A stretch of 64,000 bases of DNA from Leptodontidium sp. MPI-SDFR-AT-0119 (GCA_020726505.1 JAHLEZ010000015.1:1426001-1490000), one strand, 5' to 3'; shown: positions 12,648 to 26,060, numbered from the stretch's first letter. Numbers and translations: made by a program. Notes: a model not told the origin generated them from the sequence alone.

Positions 12648-13072
12648 TTACAAGAACTGGAGAGGCTGTTAGTGCTGAACCAGAAGCTCTTTGGGACGCT
12701 CAACTTACGAGTGCAACACCTCCAGCAACGATCATGCCGAGAGCAGAAACTCCGTTAAGAGAAGCTGCGCCAGTCGCATAAGCGATTGGGCTGCCGGTGG
12801 CAGTTGGTGCAGTAACCTGATTCATTGTTAGTTGAATATTTGCCTGTCAAAACCAAGGTTCACTTACAACGCCGGTGGATGCAACTGGGGCAGCAGTGGA
12901 CGAGGCAACTCCAGCATAGGTGGAGAGCGACGCAGTTGAGGCACACGCATAGACTGTAACAGTCCTATTGTCTGTTAGCACAAACCCATAGGTGTTGAAT
13001 CGAGTCTACTTACTCGGTGGCGACAGCAACGGAAGCCGCAGCCAAGATAACAGCGAGGACGTTGAATTGCAT
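12648..13072 (-). CDS. small secreted GPI-anchor-type surface protein (about 90 residues)
   Basis: Four exons are needed: 13014-13072, 12868-12964, 12709-12816 and 12648-12656. The introns are 49, 51 and 52 bases, each starting GTAAGT and ending in AG, and the phases agree. The protein begins MQFNVLAVILAAASVAVA, a clear signal peptide, then ETVTVYACASTASLSTYAG, a Ser/Thr/Ala/Pro-rich stretch, and ends in a small-residue then hydrophobic tail (GASLNGVSALGMIVAGGVALFL in pieces). That tail is typical of a GPI attachment signal. The last exon carries only Phe-Leu-stop. No conserved domain is seen. A cell-wall or plasma-membrane surface protein is the likely role; this is inferred from composition alone. 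Confidence 0.72.
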
Positions 13073-14693
13073 TTTGGCGGTTGGGTGTTTTTATTTGATT
13101 GGTGGAAGTCTGGAAGAGAAATGGAAGTAGTTGAGGGTGTTAGGAAGAATGTTTGAGTGGTCGAAGTTGAGAGATCGAAGATTATGTTGGGGCCAAAAGA
13201 GTGTGGGTGATCGTGGATGGAGGAGAAATGTTCAGAGAGGCATGAGGGGGATCCATATATGTACTCGCGTCGAGTCGGCTATGACAACAACTGGCAACGT
13301 CCTCTAGTGAATATAGTGTCTCCCCTCCCCTAGAGAATCCTGCTCTCTCATCTTGATACCGCTAACGGAGATGAATATCTCCCCATGTGCATCCGCCCTG
13401 GATACTGGCCATTCATCCTAGCCACACACAACCTTCTCGATCCAGCCCCATCCTTGACACCCCACGCAAGTTACGCCACTGCTCTGCTATCATGAACCCT
13501 GTCCTGCCTTCTCATCGGTAAGCACAGTCCAAAAGGTTCATGTTGCAAAAAAAGCATCTAGATCTTTTTGATATTTTCGGCGACATGTTCAACCCCGGAT
13601 TCAAGATACCATAGACAAATGAGCACAAACATCAATTGATAAGTAGTTTTTCACATCTTCCCAAACACTGAACTGGCTCTCAATGTCCTTAAGCTGCAGT
13701 TGCAAGCTTATCTCTTGATATCAATACATGTTCAAGCTTCCACAATGGGATGTCGTTCATGAAACGGTCCCGGGTACCTGCGCCTAGACCCTGGGCCACA
13801 CACAGGATTGCAACGCAACTAGGAAAAGCTTCCCTGTTTTCCACCTCTCTATCGCTACATTGATTGGTGGCTTCGCATGCGAATTGATGGCACACCCGCG
13901 TTATCAAAATTGCTCCGGAGTGACTTGAGGCGATCATTGATATTGAATTCAAAATAAAGGAGGAGCCGACGTGACGACTGGACAACATTGCTGCTAATAA
14001 ACATGTGAAGGATGCCAACTTCACAAGAGGTGAGTCCAATCTTCACGCACTCCTATCGGAGATAAATTTCATTTAGGAATCTATTTCTGATTTTCGAGAA
14101 GGCATTTTGATTTGGATGATGTTGAATTGTTCGTCATACAAGTGGGACGGGTGGGATGAAGGGGCAGAACCGATGATCTCGATTTCGCTGATACACGCGT
14201 CCAACTCTATTTATATTCAATCCCCACCAGGACCACAGTAAGTTTCATGAAACTTTGAACCAAAGAAGGATTCATTGCGACTGCTCGATTTCGCACACGT
14301 GAGACTTCAGCCACAGGAACTGTCCCAGAGCTGCTAAGCAGCAAAGAGGTTGGTCGTCTTTAATCCTGTTCATGGCTAGGTAAGGAAGGTTATATGCATC
14401 ATCATCGATAAAGGGAATCACCTGGTCGCATGAGAATTTGTATCAATGACACAGGAACTCACTATCCTTTTTGGCAGTCATCCGTAAATGCCAACCAGCT
14501 ATCAAAAAGCACCAGGCCCACAGCAGTTGCATCTTTATCAGGTAAAAGTCTTCCGATTTGTGTCCTATGGCTGACCCACGGGATATCTATTTGGGGTATC
14601 TATTCTGGTCTCCCCATTTTGCCCTTCCACGGGGTCTGACTCAAGGCAGAGGTTGCCAGTATCTTATGGAAGATGTGTTGGGTATGGGATTGT
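13073..14693. other. intergenic, no gene recognised
   Basis: About 1.6 kb holding the upstream region of the GPI-type protein gene and the 3' flank of the purine gene. Short open frames on both strands show no family motif. Confidence 0.5.
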
Positions 14694-16650
14694 CTAATGG
14701 TGGAACAGGCGGATGCTCTGCTCAATGAAGGTGATGCCCAGCTTTTCCGCAGTCTCGAAGACAGCTGAATCATTCTGGCTACCACTTGGGGCAGCCATGT
14801 ACTTGGCTCCTGATCGTCCTGCTCTGTAGACGTTGTCGATGAAGGGGAACTACTGATATCAGCATGCACTTGAAAAAAGAAGAAGAAGAAAACCTCGAGA
14901 CACTTACGAATGCATCACTGGAAATAGCAACCTCGCCGAGCTTTCCAAGCCACTCCAGGCGCTCCTCATCTGTGAACGGAGCTGGAACCTCGTCAAAGAA
15001 GGCTTCATAACCTTCTCTCTCGGGACCGTCCTTTGGAAGTTGACCACTGACAAGCAAGTCAATTGCGTTACTCTTGTCTGGTCGCTTAGTACCCTTCTTC
15101 CACTTGATACCAAGAACTCGTGGGTTGAATCTTAACCACCAGTTGTCCGCCTTGTCGCCAGCCAAGCGAGTGCAGTGGATGCGTGACTGCTGTCCAGCTC
15201 CGAGGCCAATGATCTGACCATTGAGGGCGTAGCACACAGAGTTGCTTTGGGTATACTTGAGAGCAATGGTAGCAACAGTCAGGTCACGGAGAGCAGAATC
15301 TGGTAGAGGTGCCGACTCCTTTGGTGTGATGATAGAAGTGAATGACTTGGGGGACACCTGGATATCATTTCGGTGTTGGGTCAAGGTGACACCATAAACG
15401 TTTCTGGACTCTTGGGGAGCTGGGTCGTACTCTGGGTCCATCTGGAGTACCAAGTACTTTCCGCCCTTCTTCTTCTTCAAGATCTCAAGGGCGGCATCTT
15501 CGAAACCAGGAGCAATGACACCGTCGGAAACCTCTCTTGAGATAATCTTTGCAGTAGGAACATCAACGATATCGCTCAGTGCAATCATGTCACCAAAACT
15601 GCTCATGCGATCGGCACCGCGGGCACGAGAATAAGCCTGGGCAAGTGGGGAGTTCTCAAGACCCTCGATATCATCAACCATGTAGACCTTTCTCTCACCA
15701 GCAGTGAGGGGGACACCGATGGCAGCTCCTGCAGGTGAAACGTGCTTGAAGCTTGCTGCAGCAGGGCGTCCAAGGGCAGTCTTCAATTCCTTCACCAATG
15801 GCCAAGCATTGAGGGCGTCAAGAAGATTGATATATCCAGGAGAGCCACACAGGACCTTGAATGGAAGTGGTCCCAGCTTCATGAATGCTGCAGCTGGCTT
15901 CTGGTGGGGGTTGGCACCATATCGAAGGGCCATTTGCTGGACTCCCTCTCCTGCGTAATGCTTACGGAAGAAATCAGAGATAGAAGCATCATAGTCTGCA
16001 GTATGCTCGAAAGCCTTGAGAGCATAGAGGTTTCTGCTGCGCTCCGAAACCTCTCCCTTCTCGATTTCTTGTAGAAACTCGGCGTAGTCGGTTGGGTCTG
16101 TCAGAATTGTAACTCTGCCATGGTTCTTTGCAGCTGCTCGAATCAAGGTAACTCCTCCAACATCGATATCTTCTACAGCCTCTGGGATCGTGACATTGAT
16201 CTTCGCAATTGTATCCTTGAAGGGATAGAGGTTGCAGATGACGTAGTCCACCTTGTTGATGTTCTGCTCGGCCAGGTCCTTCTCGTCGGAGGCAAGGTCG
16301 CGTGCGAGGATGCCAGCGTGAACGGCAGGGTGGAGGGTCTTCACTCGGCCTGCAAGCATTTCCGGGGCGTGGGTAATGGCTGATACATCTCTGGAGAATG
16401 TGTTGGTAAAAAGTGAAGCAACATCGGGTTGGGTTTACTTACTCTACTGCAAATCCTGACTCTCTGATCATCTTCGAAGTTCCTCCAGATGCCAGAAGTC
16501 GAACATTGTGCTTGATCAGGCCCTTAGCAAGGTCAAGCAGGCCTGTCTTGTCATAGACAGAGATAATGGCTGTGGAACCATGTTAGCTAGACACTTGAGA
16601 CTTTTCCATGGATGAGCTCGGGGAATACCTGTTTTTTGACCGGCAGACAT
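14694..16650 (-). CDS. ADE17: bifunctional AICAR transformylase/IMP cyclohydrolase
   Basis: Four exons: 16629-16650 (only 22 bases), 16443-16569, 14908-16390 and 14694-14849. The product is about 595 residues, the usual length of this enzyme. The N-terminal MGS-like IMP cyclohydrolase domain starts [18 protein letters not shown] and includes [14 protein letters not shown] and [15 protein letters not shown]. The C-terminal AICAR transformylase domain shows [12 protein letters not shown], then [10 protein letters not shown] with the catalytic Lys-His pair, SNSVCYA, and the end [14 protein letters not shown]. It catalyses the last two steps of IMP synthesis, using 10-formyl-tetrahydrofolate, in the cytosol. 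The third intron (14850-14907) contains a GAA-rich run on the coding-opposite strand and separates SSDAF from [18 protein letters not shown]. Confidence 0.96.
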
Positions 16651-17756
16651 TTTGTTCTTGAGTTCCAAGGTTCTACGCAACTCAAGTCAGCGGGTTGCTC
16701 GTTACTTATACTGTCGATTTAGTTTGACTCACAGATTGTTAGTTGTTCAAGGTGTTGGTGACCACGAAAACAAAATAAATTGTTTGTCGGGAAGCATTCT
16801 CATGGAGGGGCCCGGTTTTCGCTTCGCGGGGTCAATTTCTGCGCTAGGCCTCTCTGGCAGTGGCTCAAAATGCCATCCACTAGCAGTGTTGATTACTAAG
16901 CAGAAGCGCTAGTGAAAATTTATATCTTCTTCGCGATCGCGGCTCTTCTGTTGTTTCTTCTTCAACAAATTCCTTTCGAGGAATCAACGCAAACATAACA
17001 ACTGCTTCAAAAAGCACTGGCTGTGAGAGACCCGTCGCCCATGTGGTGATGTGAGGTTTCCATGACCTAAGTTGGCCGTCAGCAGGATGGAGAGCAGTTT
17101 TGGAGAATCTTGGGTGCGATTGGTCTCAGTCCATGAGATTGGTTGCAATGATTAGCCGTACATTTCCTTTACTTTTATATCAGTATGTGCATCACTATTT
17201 GAGAATGTCCGCCCCTTGTGGAGGACGATGGGATGTCCACCCCATTGCTGTCACTTTGCTATGTGGATCTTTCCATACTGGATCTGGGCACCAGAAGCAA
17301 GGCTAGGCTTCCAAAAATATTCTTCCAACGGGGATCTACATCCTTCAATAGGATTTCTTGGTTTCAATCAAACATAATTGATGTTACTACCCCTGTCAGT
17401 CATGTTCTGCGCTGCGTGGAGTGGGTGGTAGGTAGACATTCTGCCTCTTTAGTCGCGCATTTTGACTGGGATGGGAGCTGTCCTCCAGCACCCAACCCGT
17501 GTTCTACAAGCCCCTTCAATCCATCTCCTTCATGTACAGCTCATGATCTACCGTGCAAGCTTTCCGCCTGTAGTTGTTTGAATTTGTTTTCTCCATCTCG
17601 TGTTAACGTCACGTCCTCTAATAAGATTGCAATTCACTAATGTCGAGTCGTGTCTTCTCTCAGTGGCGCCATGCTTCCTCCATGAAAGGATCTAGTGAAC
17701 AAGTTGCATTATCAATGTCTTAACACCAACTCTGCAACTTCTGAGTAAAACACATT
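16651..17756. other. intergenic, promoter of the ADE17 homologue
   Basis: This holds the upstream region of the purine gene. No supported coding exon was found. Confidence 0.5.
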
Positions 17757-18849
17757 TCATTCCCGCGCCATTTTCGGATTCACCAACCCAGCCCTGCCCT
17801 AGCGCTACAGCATCAGCACACAGGTTCGACAGGACCCTCGATATCGACGACGGATGCAAGGGTGTACCATTTAAAGATCAGTTGCAGAACCAGACGTCAA
17901 TCACACCAGATAGATTCAGGCTCCGAATACCTTGATGTCGTGGTTAGGGACTTGGACAAGCTGTTGGGATAGGAGAATACACTCGATATGCTAAAAGCTC
18001 CACCGCCTGCCACGGCGCTGTTGCTATTCTCCTTCAGCACAGCTGAATCTACTTCTTCATACGCAATCGGCCCAGAGCTCAGGGACATAAATGAACGAGG
18101 ATTGAACACAGGAGAGCCGTTCTTGGGTCTCGAAGCCTTTCAATTCGCTACAAAAGACCTCGAACGAACCAACACCGCGACCACAACAGGAAATTCTCTG
18201 CAGGTCCCAGTAGCTTGGTCCTCACTACCTTGAACAGGCCCTCTACCACACCTACTTCTTCGGTTCCTCTTGACGCGCCATTCATAACCAGCGACGATTG
18301 CTCGGGGAGTTAGGATGGGGTCCCAAATGGTAAATACAGGCAGAGTCAAGAAATGCCGTATTCCGGGGCGAAGATTATGTTCGACTAAAGGATATCATTG
18401 AGTAGCACGGATCTTACCCCATTTTCACCATGTGGCTAGCAGAGCTCCAGCTGCTGCTTTCCATTCTACAGGAGCCAAGCGAAACTATGAACATCATGGA
18501 AGAATGAATAACGAGCGACCCCGAAACCAGACAGACGTTCAGAAAGATGACCGGGACTATAAGTTCGATTCGCAAATCCCAAAGCCAAAGACCTAGCTCT
18601 CGGGGCAAAAGGAAGCCTGCGAGCCTCGAAAAAGAGGCACATCGAGATTCTCGAAGGCGATTGTCAACCCGCTGGAGAGCCACGACGAGCTAGACCCGAA
18701 CTTCTAGACAGGTTGAGAGCCACGACATGGCCTTCGCTGGGCATCGTAAATCTAGATCGGTGACAAGCCAATCGTCTGAAAGCCATGACTCTATCCGCTT
18801 GCCGTGTGAGAGGGCGCATGACTATTCGGTTTCCATTCCTTCTTTGTGA
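17757..18849 (+). pseudogene. possible decayed reading frame of unknown family
   Basis: One + frame is open from about 17757 to 18233 except for a TAG near 17970. It includes DSGSEYLDVVVRDLDKLLG and, after the stop, ENTLDMLKAPPPATALLLF. A second + frame then continues with coding-like peptides separated by TGA, TAA, TAG and TGA: EQALYHTYFFGSS, RAIHNQRRLLGELGWGPKW, RNAVFRGEDYVRLKDIIE, FTMWLAELQLLLSILQEPSE and ITSDPETRQTFRKM. Each stop could come from a C-to-T change in CAA, CAG or CGA. I do not recognise the family. Stop density is only modestly below chance, so this may be coincidence or a multi-exon gene I could not solve. Confidence 0.25.
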
Positions 18850-21711
18850 ATGCCGTAGTCAATTTTCAGTACGACTTACCGCCTCAGTCATCCATTGTAC
18901 TCAAAAGAGGGGAATATATAACCACATCATGACTAGAAATTTCGTTTCATCAACATCTCATTATCCAGTTACCTGGTTGTCCAACACACCGTCCTTGCCA
19001 CTGAGAAGCGGTTGGCTTCTGTCAAGTGACTATGTTGAAGCGCTCAGGTTGAGCACACAAGAATACCACCCAATAGTCTGGGTTTAGTCTGGCTAGCTTT
19101 CGGGATTGTCCACTGACTGAAAGCAAGACGATGACACGAGGTTGTTTCAAGGGCAAACCGGCGGTAGTAAAGCCTGTTCGATAACTCTCCTTTCTATGCT
19201 CATAACAGGATGTCGATTGAAGAAAGGTGACCTTGTAGAAGGGACGTGCCATATTCGGCCCATAGCTTGACATGTTCTGGTCAGTCATATCTCGACAGCA
19301 CACTATTTCAGGTACATCGTCCAAAATAGCCAACCTGCGAGAGAGTTCGCTCGTCTTGGACCCCTATATCTATTTCTTGACCTCGCTTAGCAAGGGGTAG
19401 TCGTTCGAGAAGCGATACCGAAATTCAACATGGCGGCTTCATGCCTGTCATTCAATCCGGAGAGATGAGGTTTGATCTATTCCGACTCTTATCACATCAT
19501 GACAGCAGAAAACGGTGTTCTGTTTTAAGAAAAGTATCGGATTATTGTATCTGATGCGGTGGTAATTGGACAACAGCCTATCCGTCATCCCATTCTAAGC
19601 CGCCTGGATGTTTCTACCCCGGATACAAACGAGAATCTCTAATCTGAGATCTGGGCCAGGTATCTATTCCGGCTCAATACATTACTGCCGAGCCGCTGGG
19701 TATTTTCGTGATTGATACCTCAAAATCTGCGTCCTGCAAGGCAAGAAAGGAAGCACATATTTACAAAGAGTGATATCAGCTAATTCCGAACTTTGTCAAA
19801 GCTCAGTCATCGATGCGAGGGAACTTCCTCCGGGATATCACGGCCTCCCGTTGGCTAGGATCTGACAATGGAGAACGTGCGGTACCAACGGGTACATCTC
19901 TTCCATGGCACACATCGGTCCAAGCACCCAAGCCGGAAATAGTCCACCAACTGGGATGGACTTGCTTCCAGAGAGTTTCTTTTATTCTTCCAATGCAAAC
20001 ATTGATTTCTTTAAATAGAGTGGTGCGGTGGTTCAACCTTTGATAGGACTCGCTTCGACGGGCTCTAGCTCTGACAGCTCAGCAACACTCACTCACCCAC
20101 CACCCCGGGAGAAAACCTCAAGCATCAGCGCTAAGGCATGCACCCAACTTATTCAAGGCAAATCCTTTGGCAGCAGCGTCTGAGTAAGAACTGGACCCAA
20201 TTCGGGGTACAATCATCCAGATTGTCTCTTGCCACGGCCGAGGGAGTGAGATGAAATGAATCGCAAACGAAATCAAACCGCAGGCCCAATATGCAGCCCG
20301 GATCACTGCTCTGAAATGACTGCCGTCAGTTCAGGCCGCCACCACGCCGTTGGATAATTCCCTTTGCAGCTGTTTCGCTCAAGCTGTCGGTACGTCGGTC
20401 GGTCGGTCTTTTCGTCCCTCCCTTGAGCACGAGGACGTCGAAGTCGTGCAATGGCCCTCGTCTGTTCCTTTGCCGCTCAGGCCAATGCAAGATCCGGGGT
20501 GGCTGGATCTTCGATGCAAATCATTCGCCAGATGTTGTCGAGGCGCATAAGCGAAGATGAACAATTCGCCAGCCCTGCCCTATCACAGCGGGTCGACAGG
20601 GGAGCACAATCTGCCCGCAGCTAAACACAAGGTCCCGCGCAGATGATTCCACTTTTCTGCCAGTTCTGTTCTGCTCTCGCCCACCCGCCGTCCCATCCCT
20701 GCCCTGCCCTGCCTCCTCTGAGCCTTGTTCTCCTCGTGCCGCCCAACCACGGCGCCAGATTCCCCTCAACACCCTCAAAGACCATACAAGGGTCCGCCAT
20801 CAGCCGGCCAATGGGGGCACAAGAAGGCCTTTGCACAGTACAGTGCAGACTGCAGGCGCGAAGCTGACCGGCTCTATTGGAACATGGCCATCCTCCTCCC
20901 CCGCCGACGACCATCCAGAAGACTCGAGGGCGCCAACAAGCACAATGGCCTTGTTCTCCCCCCATTGTCCGCCCCTCGAGTCCAGTCCCGTCCAGTCTGA
21001 CATCCGCAGGAAAACAACGAGAATTTATGATCTTTGTGTGCTCTTTGTTCTGTCATTGTTGCTTCTTTGCGCAGTCGATCGAGCTGATATATATCTTCCT
21101 CTGTTGTAGCTGCTGTGCTAGACTTAGAGGATTCGCCCACTCAGCCTCGTTGATACGCCTCAGTCAGGAATCGCCCTCTTCCCTCCCCCAAGACCCCCCC
21201 AAGAAACAAAGACCACCGCGGCCCCAAACAAAACCAGATCAGCGCCGTACATGCAAGTTCTGGAACTAGGCGTCTATTTTCGACCCAATTCCCCGTGTGT
21301 TGCAACAACGGCCCTGGTACCCTATCAGGGCGAAGAGCCACGACGCTCGACATCTGATTCTGCTAATACTTTTCTCTCTCCCTGGTCTGTCTCCCGCCGG
21401 CTGCCATATCTCCTCCCCATCCCCCTCCCGCCCACTTACTGATGGTGCGTAGTAGCCTCAAAGTCTGTCTCAAATTAGAACTTGCTGGCGCGCGCGCCTC
21501 GAACAAAACCCTTTACCTGCCCACGAGTTGAAGACCCGTCTTGTCTTCCCTCGATAGCTGGTCTCTATCTGTAATCTTCGTCTTTCAAAGTATCAACTGC
21601 ATCTTGTTACTTGTCATCACAACAACTCGTCGCTCTGGCACTCGACAATCCCCTTCTTGTACGGACTTGCAACCGTTCTTTCCTTTCTTCCATAGATTTC
21701 ATCCTCCAAAT
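18850..21711. other. intergenic, long upstream region of the four-TM protein gene
   Basis: About 2.9 kb without a supported gene. The part from about 20640 to 21710 is C- and CT-rich, including CCCTG repeats near 20700 and runs of C near 21190. It probably contains the promoter and leader of the next gene. Confidence 0.5.
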
Positions 21712-23414
21712 ATGTCCAGTCAGTCCTCCCTACCTCAGAGTTGGCCATACAAGCAACTTACACCTGGCTCAGTACCAAACGAAAAGAAACGACCCGAACC
21801 ATTAACACGAGAACGAACATCATCGAGCTCCTCAGATACCTCCTTGAAGGTCCCACGCACACCACGCTTCGCTGAAGCAACAACTGTATATTCTCCAATA
21901 GAGGCCAGTGAAGACAGCCGGTCACCATTCGCAGATCCCCCATCAACCAAGACGCAAAGCTACATGGCGCAATCACAACCATCAGATATTGGCTTCGGCT
22001 ATATCTCAAACAATGACCCATCGCGGCAATCACAAGGGGTGCCAGTTGAGGTTCCTCTCACACCTGGTTCTCCATTGAAATCCGCTATGAGAGTCCCGGG
22101 CACTCCAGGACGAAGGATCGATAACCCTTTGAGCCCAACGTTCAGGGAAGAGCAGATGTTGGAGAAGCACGAGGAAGTCACAGAAAAGGAGCAAGCAAAA
22201 GACCTGGTATGTTTGGATAGGATTATTCATTGTCTGTGCTTCGCTAACGACTTCATAGAAAGTTAAAGTCAGAGTCAGGATGGCCAAGTTTGTCCTCCGG
22301 GGTGTCAACTTCAGCTGCAGTCTGATCGTTCTTGCAATGATCGCAACGACTTTCCACATCTTCAACGCCACCAGACAGCTGGCACCACGAAACAACCTCC
22401 CACCTTGGGCAAAGAACACACAGACATGGCCTCAGATAGTTCTTCTCGTGGTAGCATGCATATCTTTGGCGCTCTGCTTGGTGGTTTTCTGGAACTATTT
22501 CCGAGGAGGTCACAAGCGAGCAGAAAAGGTCGCAGTCTACTACACTCTCTTCGCCGTAGCATTCTTCATATTCAGCGTTGTCATGTGGGGTATTGCGGCC
22601 GGAATCCTCCAGGGCTCGAAATCCAACAGCAACAACAAGGATATCTGGGGTTGGTCATGTGTCGACAACAAGAGAAAACAGCTCTTCCAGGAAGAAGTTG
22701 ATTATGAGCTTATCTGCAGATTGAACGTAAGTTTTAAACTTCAAAGCCGTTGGGGAATTTCACTAACAGTGACTTCAGAACTGGGCTCTTGTCTGTTGTA
22801 TTATTGAGATTGTTCTCGAGAGCATCACCATCATCCTCTACGCAGTTGTCTTCTACAGATACTACTCCAAGCAACGCCTACGCAAGTCCATGGATGTCCG
22901 TGACCGCGCCCGCTCCGATCTCTACCTCGCTCAACTCCGCTCCCAATCCGCACCCAACACTCCAGGCTTCGGACCAATGTCCCCATCATTCTCTCAGCAC
23001 ATGAAGTCACCCCGCTTCCCACCATCTTCCTACAACAATTCCACCATCGCCGAAGAAGGCCTTGTTGCACCCGGAACTCGCTTCGTTGAAGCCAAACCCG
23101 AACACACCATCGCCGCAAAGCCCTTCGCACTCCAACCCCCACCAATCAAAGTCCACAACGCCACCCCAAAGACACCCCAGAACGGCTTCGAGGCCCCAGC
23201 AGCTAAGCCAAAGGAGAGAGTTATCGAGCACGTAGCAGCAGCACCAGGCGAGCAACAATACGCCGCCGTACCAATCCCAGGCGCGTACGCGAGTCCCTTA
23301 GCGAGTCCCGGGCTAGCACAACCACAGCACCAAAGATTCGGAAGTGTAGGAGAGGCGATCACGAGCGACAGGAGGATCGAGAGTCCACCTGGAAGCCCAA
23401 GAGGGTGGAAGTAA
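21712..23414 (+). CDS. four-transmembrane MARVEL-like membrane protein
   Basis: Three exons: 21712-22206, 22259-22726 and 22779-23414, both introns phase 0. The product is about 532 residues. The frame is open upstream to 21541, but the ATG at 21712 follows CT-rich leader DNA and gives a normal start, so I prefer it. Residues 1-170 are Ser/Pro/Thr-rich and disordered. Four hydrophobic helices follow: around LRGVNFSCSLIVLAMIATTF, WPQIVLLVVACISLALCLVV, YYTLFAVAFFIFSVVMWGIA and WALVCCIIEIVLESITIILY. The loop between helices 3 and 4 carries WGWSC and a second Cys, which could form a disulfide. The tail starts FYRYYSKQRLRKSMDVRDRA, then SQSAPNTPG, and is long and Pro-rich. This architecture is common in Pezizomycotina plasma-membrane proteins. 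I cannot assign a specific role. Confidence 0.85.
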
Positions 23415-24979
23415 ACGCAATGCATTTTTTTGCTGTTTGATTTGAGGCAAATGTATTCGTTTCTTGAGAGCCTGGAGGGATCCAAACACTTTTTTTTTTT
23501 GGAGACCAAACCAACCCCTTTTTATGTGTGTGGAGTTTTTGGGGATATATATCAATGTCTTTTTTGTTTCGGTGGGTAACTGGGGTCAAATGAAAGAAAT
23601 GTATGTCACTCGCTGGACGTCTACTAGCTGTTAATATGGTTCAAATATATGGATTGATACCAATGAATTTATCACTTCCTCTCGCCTCCTCTCAATACTG
23701 AAACATTTTTATATGAAAGGGATACTTCGGCTTTCAAATCTTTGCTCTAACCTCGCTTCCAAAACACACACACAAACACACCTTTTACTTCACACAATAT
23801 CAAACGCAGCCTCAAACTCAACATCCAGCCATCCCATCCTCCAGGCCCTAAATTGAACCCGTGTTTCGCTCATGTCAGACGCATGAAACGCCATCATAGA
23901 AGTGACCGCATAGCGGCCAAATATGACGGTCTAAGATCCTTCTCGCCTTCCTATAAGCTTATATATCCGAGCTTGCCGAGAGACGAAGCACAAGATGCCG
24001 TGCTAAGAACATAAATTACCAACCCGAACCTTTCGGTCGTAAGATTTACTCACCTTAGGGCATGTGTTTGTGGGTGACGTAGGGAATGGCGATTTGCTTG
24101 ACGAAGAGCAGTCACTTGTGCTAGTCGAGTTGTCGGTTTGGATTAGGTCGACATGTAGAGACCCGGGTTGAGACTCTTCCGTTTGAAGCTCGCTGATGTG
24201 ATTGGAGATGTTTGTCTATCGATCAGTTATGAAGCAAGTGCTGGCCGACTTTCTTACCAGTAGCAGCCGCCGAAGAACATGTTGTATGACGGTGCTTGGT
24301 CTATCAATGGCCTCTCGCCTCTCTCATGTGTTCCGTACCGTACTGGAAAAATTGCAACTAGCCTTTGACTTGGACTTGTTGGCTCCACTTCGGCCTATCA
24401 AGAGTATACACCTTGCTGAGGTAGATGTTCACTCGAGTTCCATGTTCTTCCTGTTCTTCCTCGGAGCCTCCACGAACTGGTCTTTATCCTGAGAGAAGAA
24501 TGCCAATAGACCTGCCAGTTTCCTTGAGACGTCGAGAGCCGAGTGTACTTCTCAATGTCCCCACTCGAGTGTATCTTTGCAGGAAACAGTATCTGACTTA
24601 CAACATAACTGATCATGGCTGCTAGAGGTCTTAAATCAGCTCGACTAGAAGCCAAACATAGACCGTGACCAGATAGGCTCAAAATTATTTCGACACGATG
24701 AGTTCCAGAACTCAGGCTCTCCAGTACTGCCTCAACACGATCCACGATAAATAGGTAAGGAAGGTTTTGAAGAACTCATTGGATTGCCACGTCTGATAGA
24801 GCCATATCCGCAGCACTTCCATACTGTACAACGCAAGCATATCAAGCTCGTGCCTCACCCAGCATCCGCCAGTCCACCCCGAAGTCACCAGCAAAATGAC
24901 TCCTCAAACGCACACCCCCCCATCCCACCCCAATGCAAAGCTCCCTCAAACAACCCTTCCTCAAGAACACACCCCCTCT
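23415..24979. other. intergenic between convergent genes
   Basis: T-rich 3' flank of the four-TM gene on one side and 3' flank of MPC1 on the other. No coding exon or RNA gene was recognised. Confidence 0.5.
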
Positions 24980-25677
24980 CTACTTGCCAACAACATCCTT
25001 CGCCTTCTCAGCCAACTTTCCCGCCTCAGCCTCTACCTTCCCAACAACAGCCTTAACCCCACTCGCCGCCTGTTGCCTAGCTGCCTCCTCCTTGCCTCCC
25101 CACTTGTGGTACTGTATCCACCTGTAGCCCTGCGTGAGCTGGGCGCCCTCGTTGACGAAGTGGCAGAGGAAGAGGAGGTAGTTCTTAGGCTGAACGGCGA
25201 GCGCGTAGCGCATGAAGGTTGCGGAGTAGATTGTCAGGGCACCGGTCATTTGGCCAGAGATCCTGCAGCGGGGACGATTAGCAGATATTCGACTATCAAC
25301 TACCTAGGAAATCCGTATCATAGAGAGAGAGGTTGTTGGGAGTCTAGGTTGGCAAGCTGGATGGGGAGCGTACAATTCGGGACTCTTTTGCGTATCCATC
25401 ACAGCAGCGATCGGGATACCGAAATTCGAAGCCGGACCCCAGAAATCTACACCCAAATGGCAATTAGCAGAGTTCAATTCCTATCCATGATCGTTATATT
25501 CTTGTTTGTAGAGTGAGGGTATCCGGGCTGGTCTGCTCAACGCCGAATCGCAAGCTCGGAATGTCCGTCTACCAGCATTTTGAGGAATTGAGGAGGGCAC
25601 GTACGTGTGGAACAGAGGTAGTTGGTGGTGGGGTTGGAGCGAATCTTCGCGTTCACTGCTTTGATAAAGGCCGCCAT
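24980..25677 (-). CDS. MPC1: mitochondrial pyruvate carrier subunit 1
   Basis: Three exons: 25605-25677, 25374-25446 and 24980-25262. They join [20 protein letters not shown] to [20 protein letters not shown], then [20 protein letters not shown] and [20 protein letters not shown], and [12 protein letters not shown]. These are the MPC1 family signatures, including the FWGP(A/V)SNFG and QP(K/R)NYLL motifs. The product is about 142 residues. After the conserved core a C-terminal tail rich in Lys, Ala and Val (residues about 105-142) extends beyond the shortest homologues. With an MPC2-type partner it forms the inner-membrane complex that imports pyruvate into the matrix. Pyruvate carboxylase lies about 6 kb away, probably by chance. 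Confidence 0.95.
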
Positions 25678-26060
25678 TGTGAGAGGAGTTGTGGTGGAGT
25701 GGAGAGTGAGAGGAGTGGAAATGTGAGGTTCTTCGATATGTTGGGACTCAGCGCAAGGTTTATCCGCCGAAGCTCCCTCCGAAGATTGGACTCTGGTCAC
25801 GTGTATGAAAACAACCCCTCTAGAGCAGGCTTTGAGTCTTTGAGGGGTGAATTCATGTATTTCAGTCGTTCAGTTTCCAAGAGAAATGTAGAATTAGACA
25901 TCAAAGTTCACTGAATTAGTGGTGGCTGTCTATGCTACAAATCTGCAGTTTTGGTATGTCAAGCCAAACTCCCCCTCAACGCCGTTGTTGCGCAGATTCT
26001 TTTCTCCGCCTGTGCCCAAATTCCTCATAAACAGTCCCCCCATTCATAAATAAACCCCGA
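25678..26060. other. short intergenic, MPC1 promoter and SmB 3' flank
   Basis: Both neighbours are on the - strand. Nothing specific was recognised. Confidence 0.5.

Noticed and set aside
18555..18575. GTTCGATTCG resembling a tRNA T-arm
   Set aside because: The flanking bases do not pair as a T-stem and no A-box or acceptor stem is found at the right distance.
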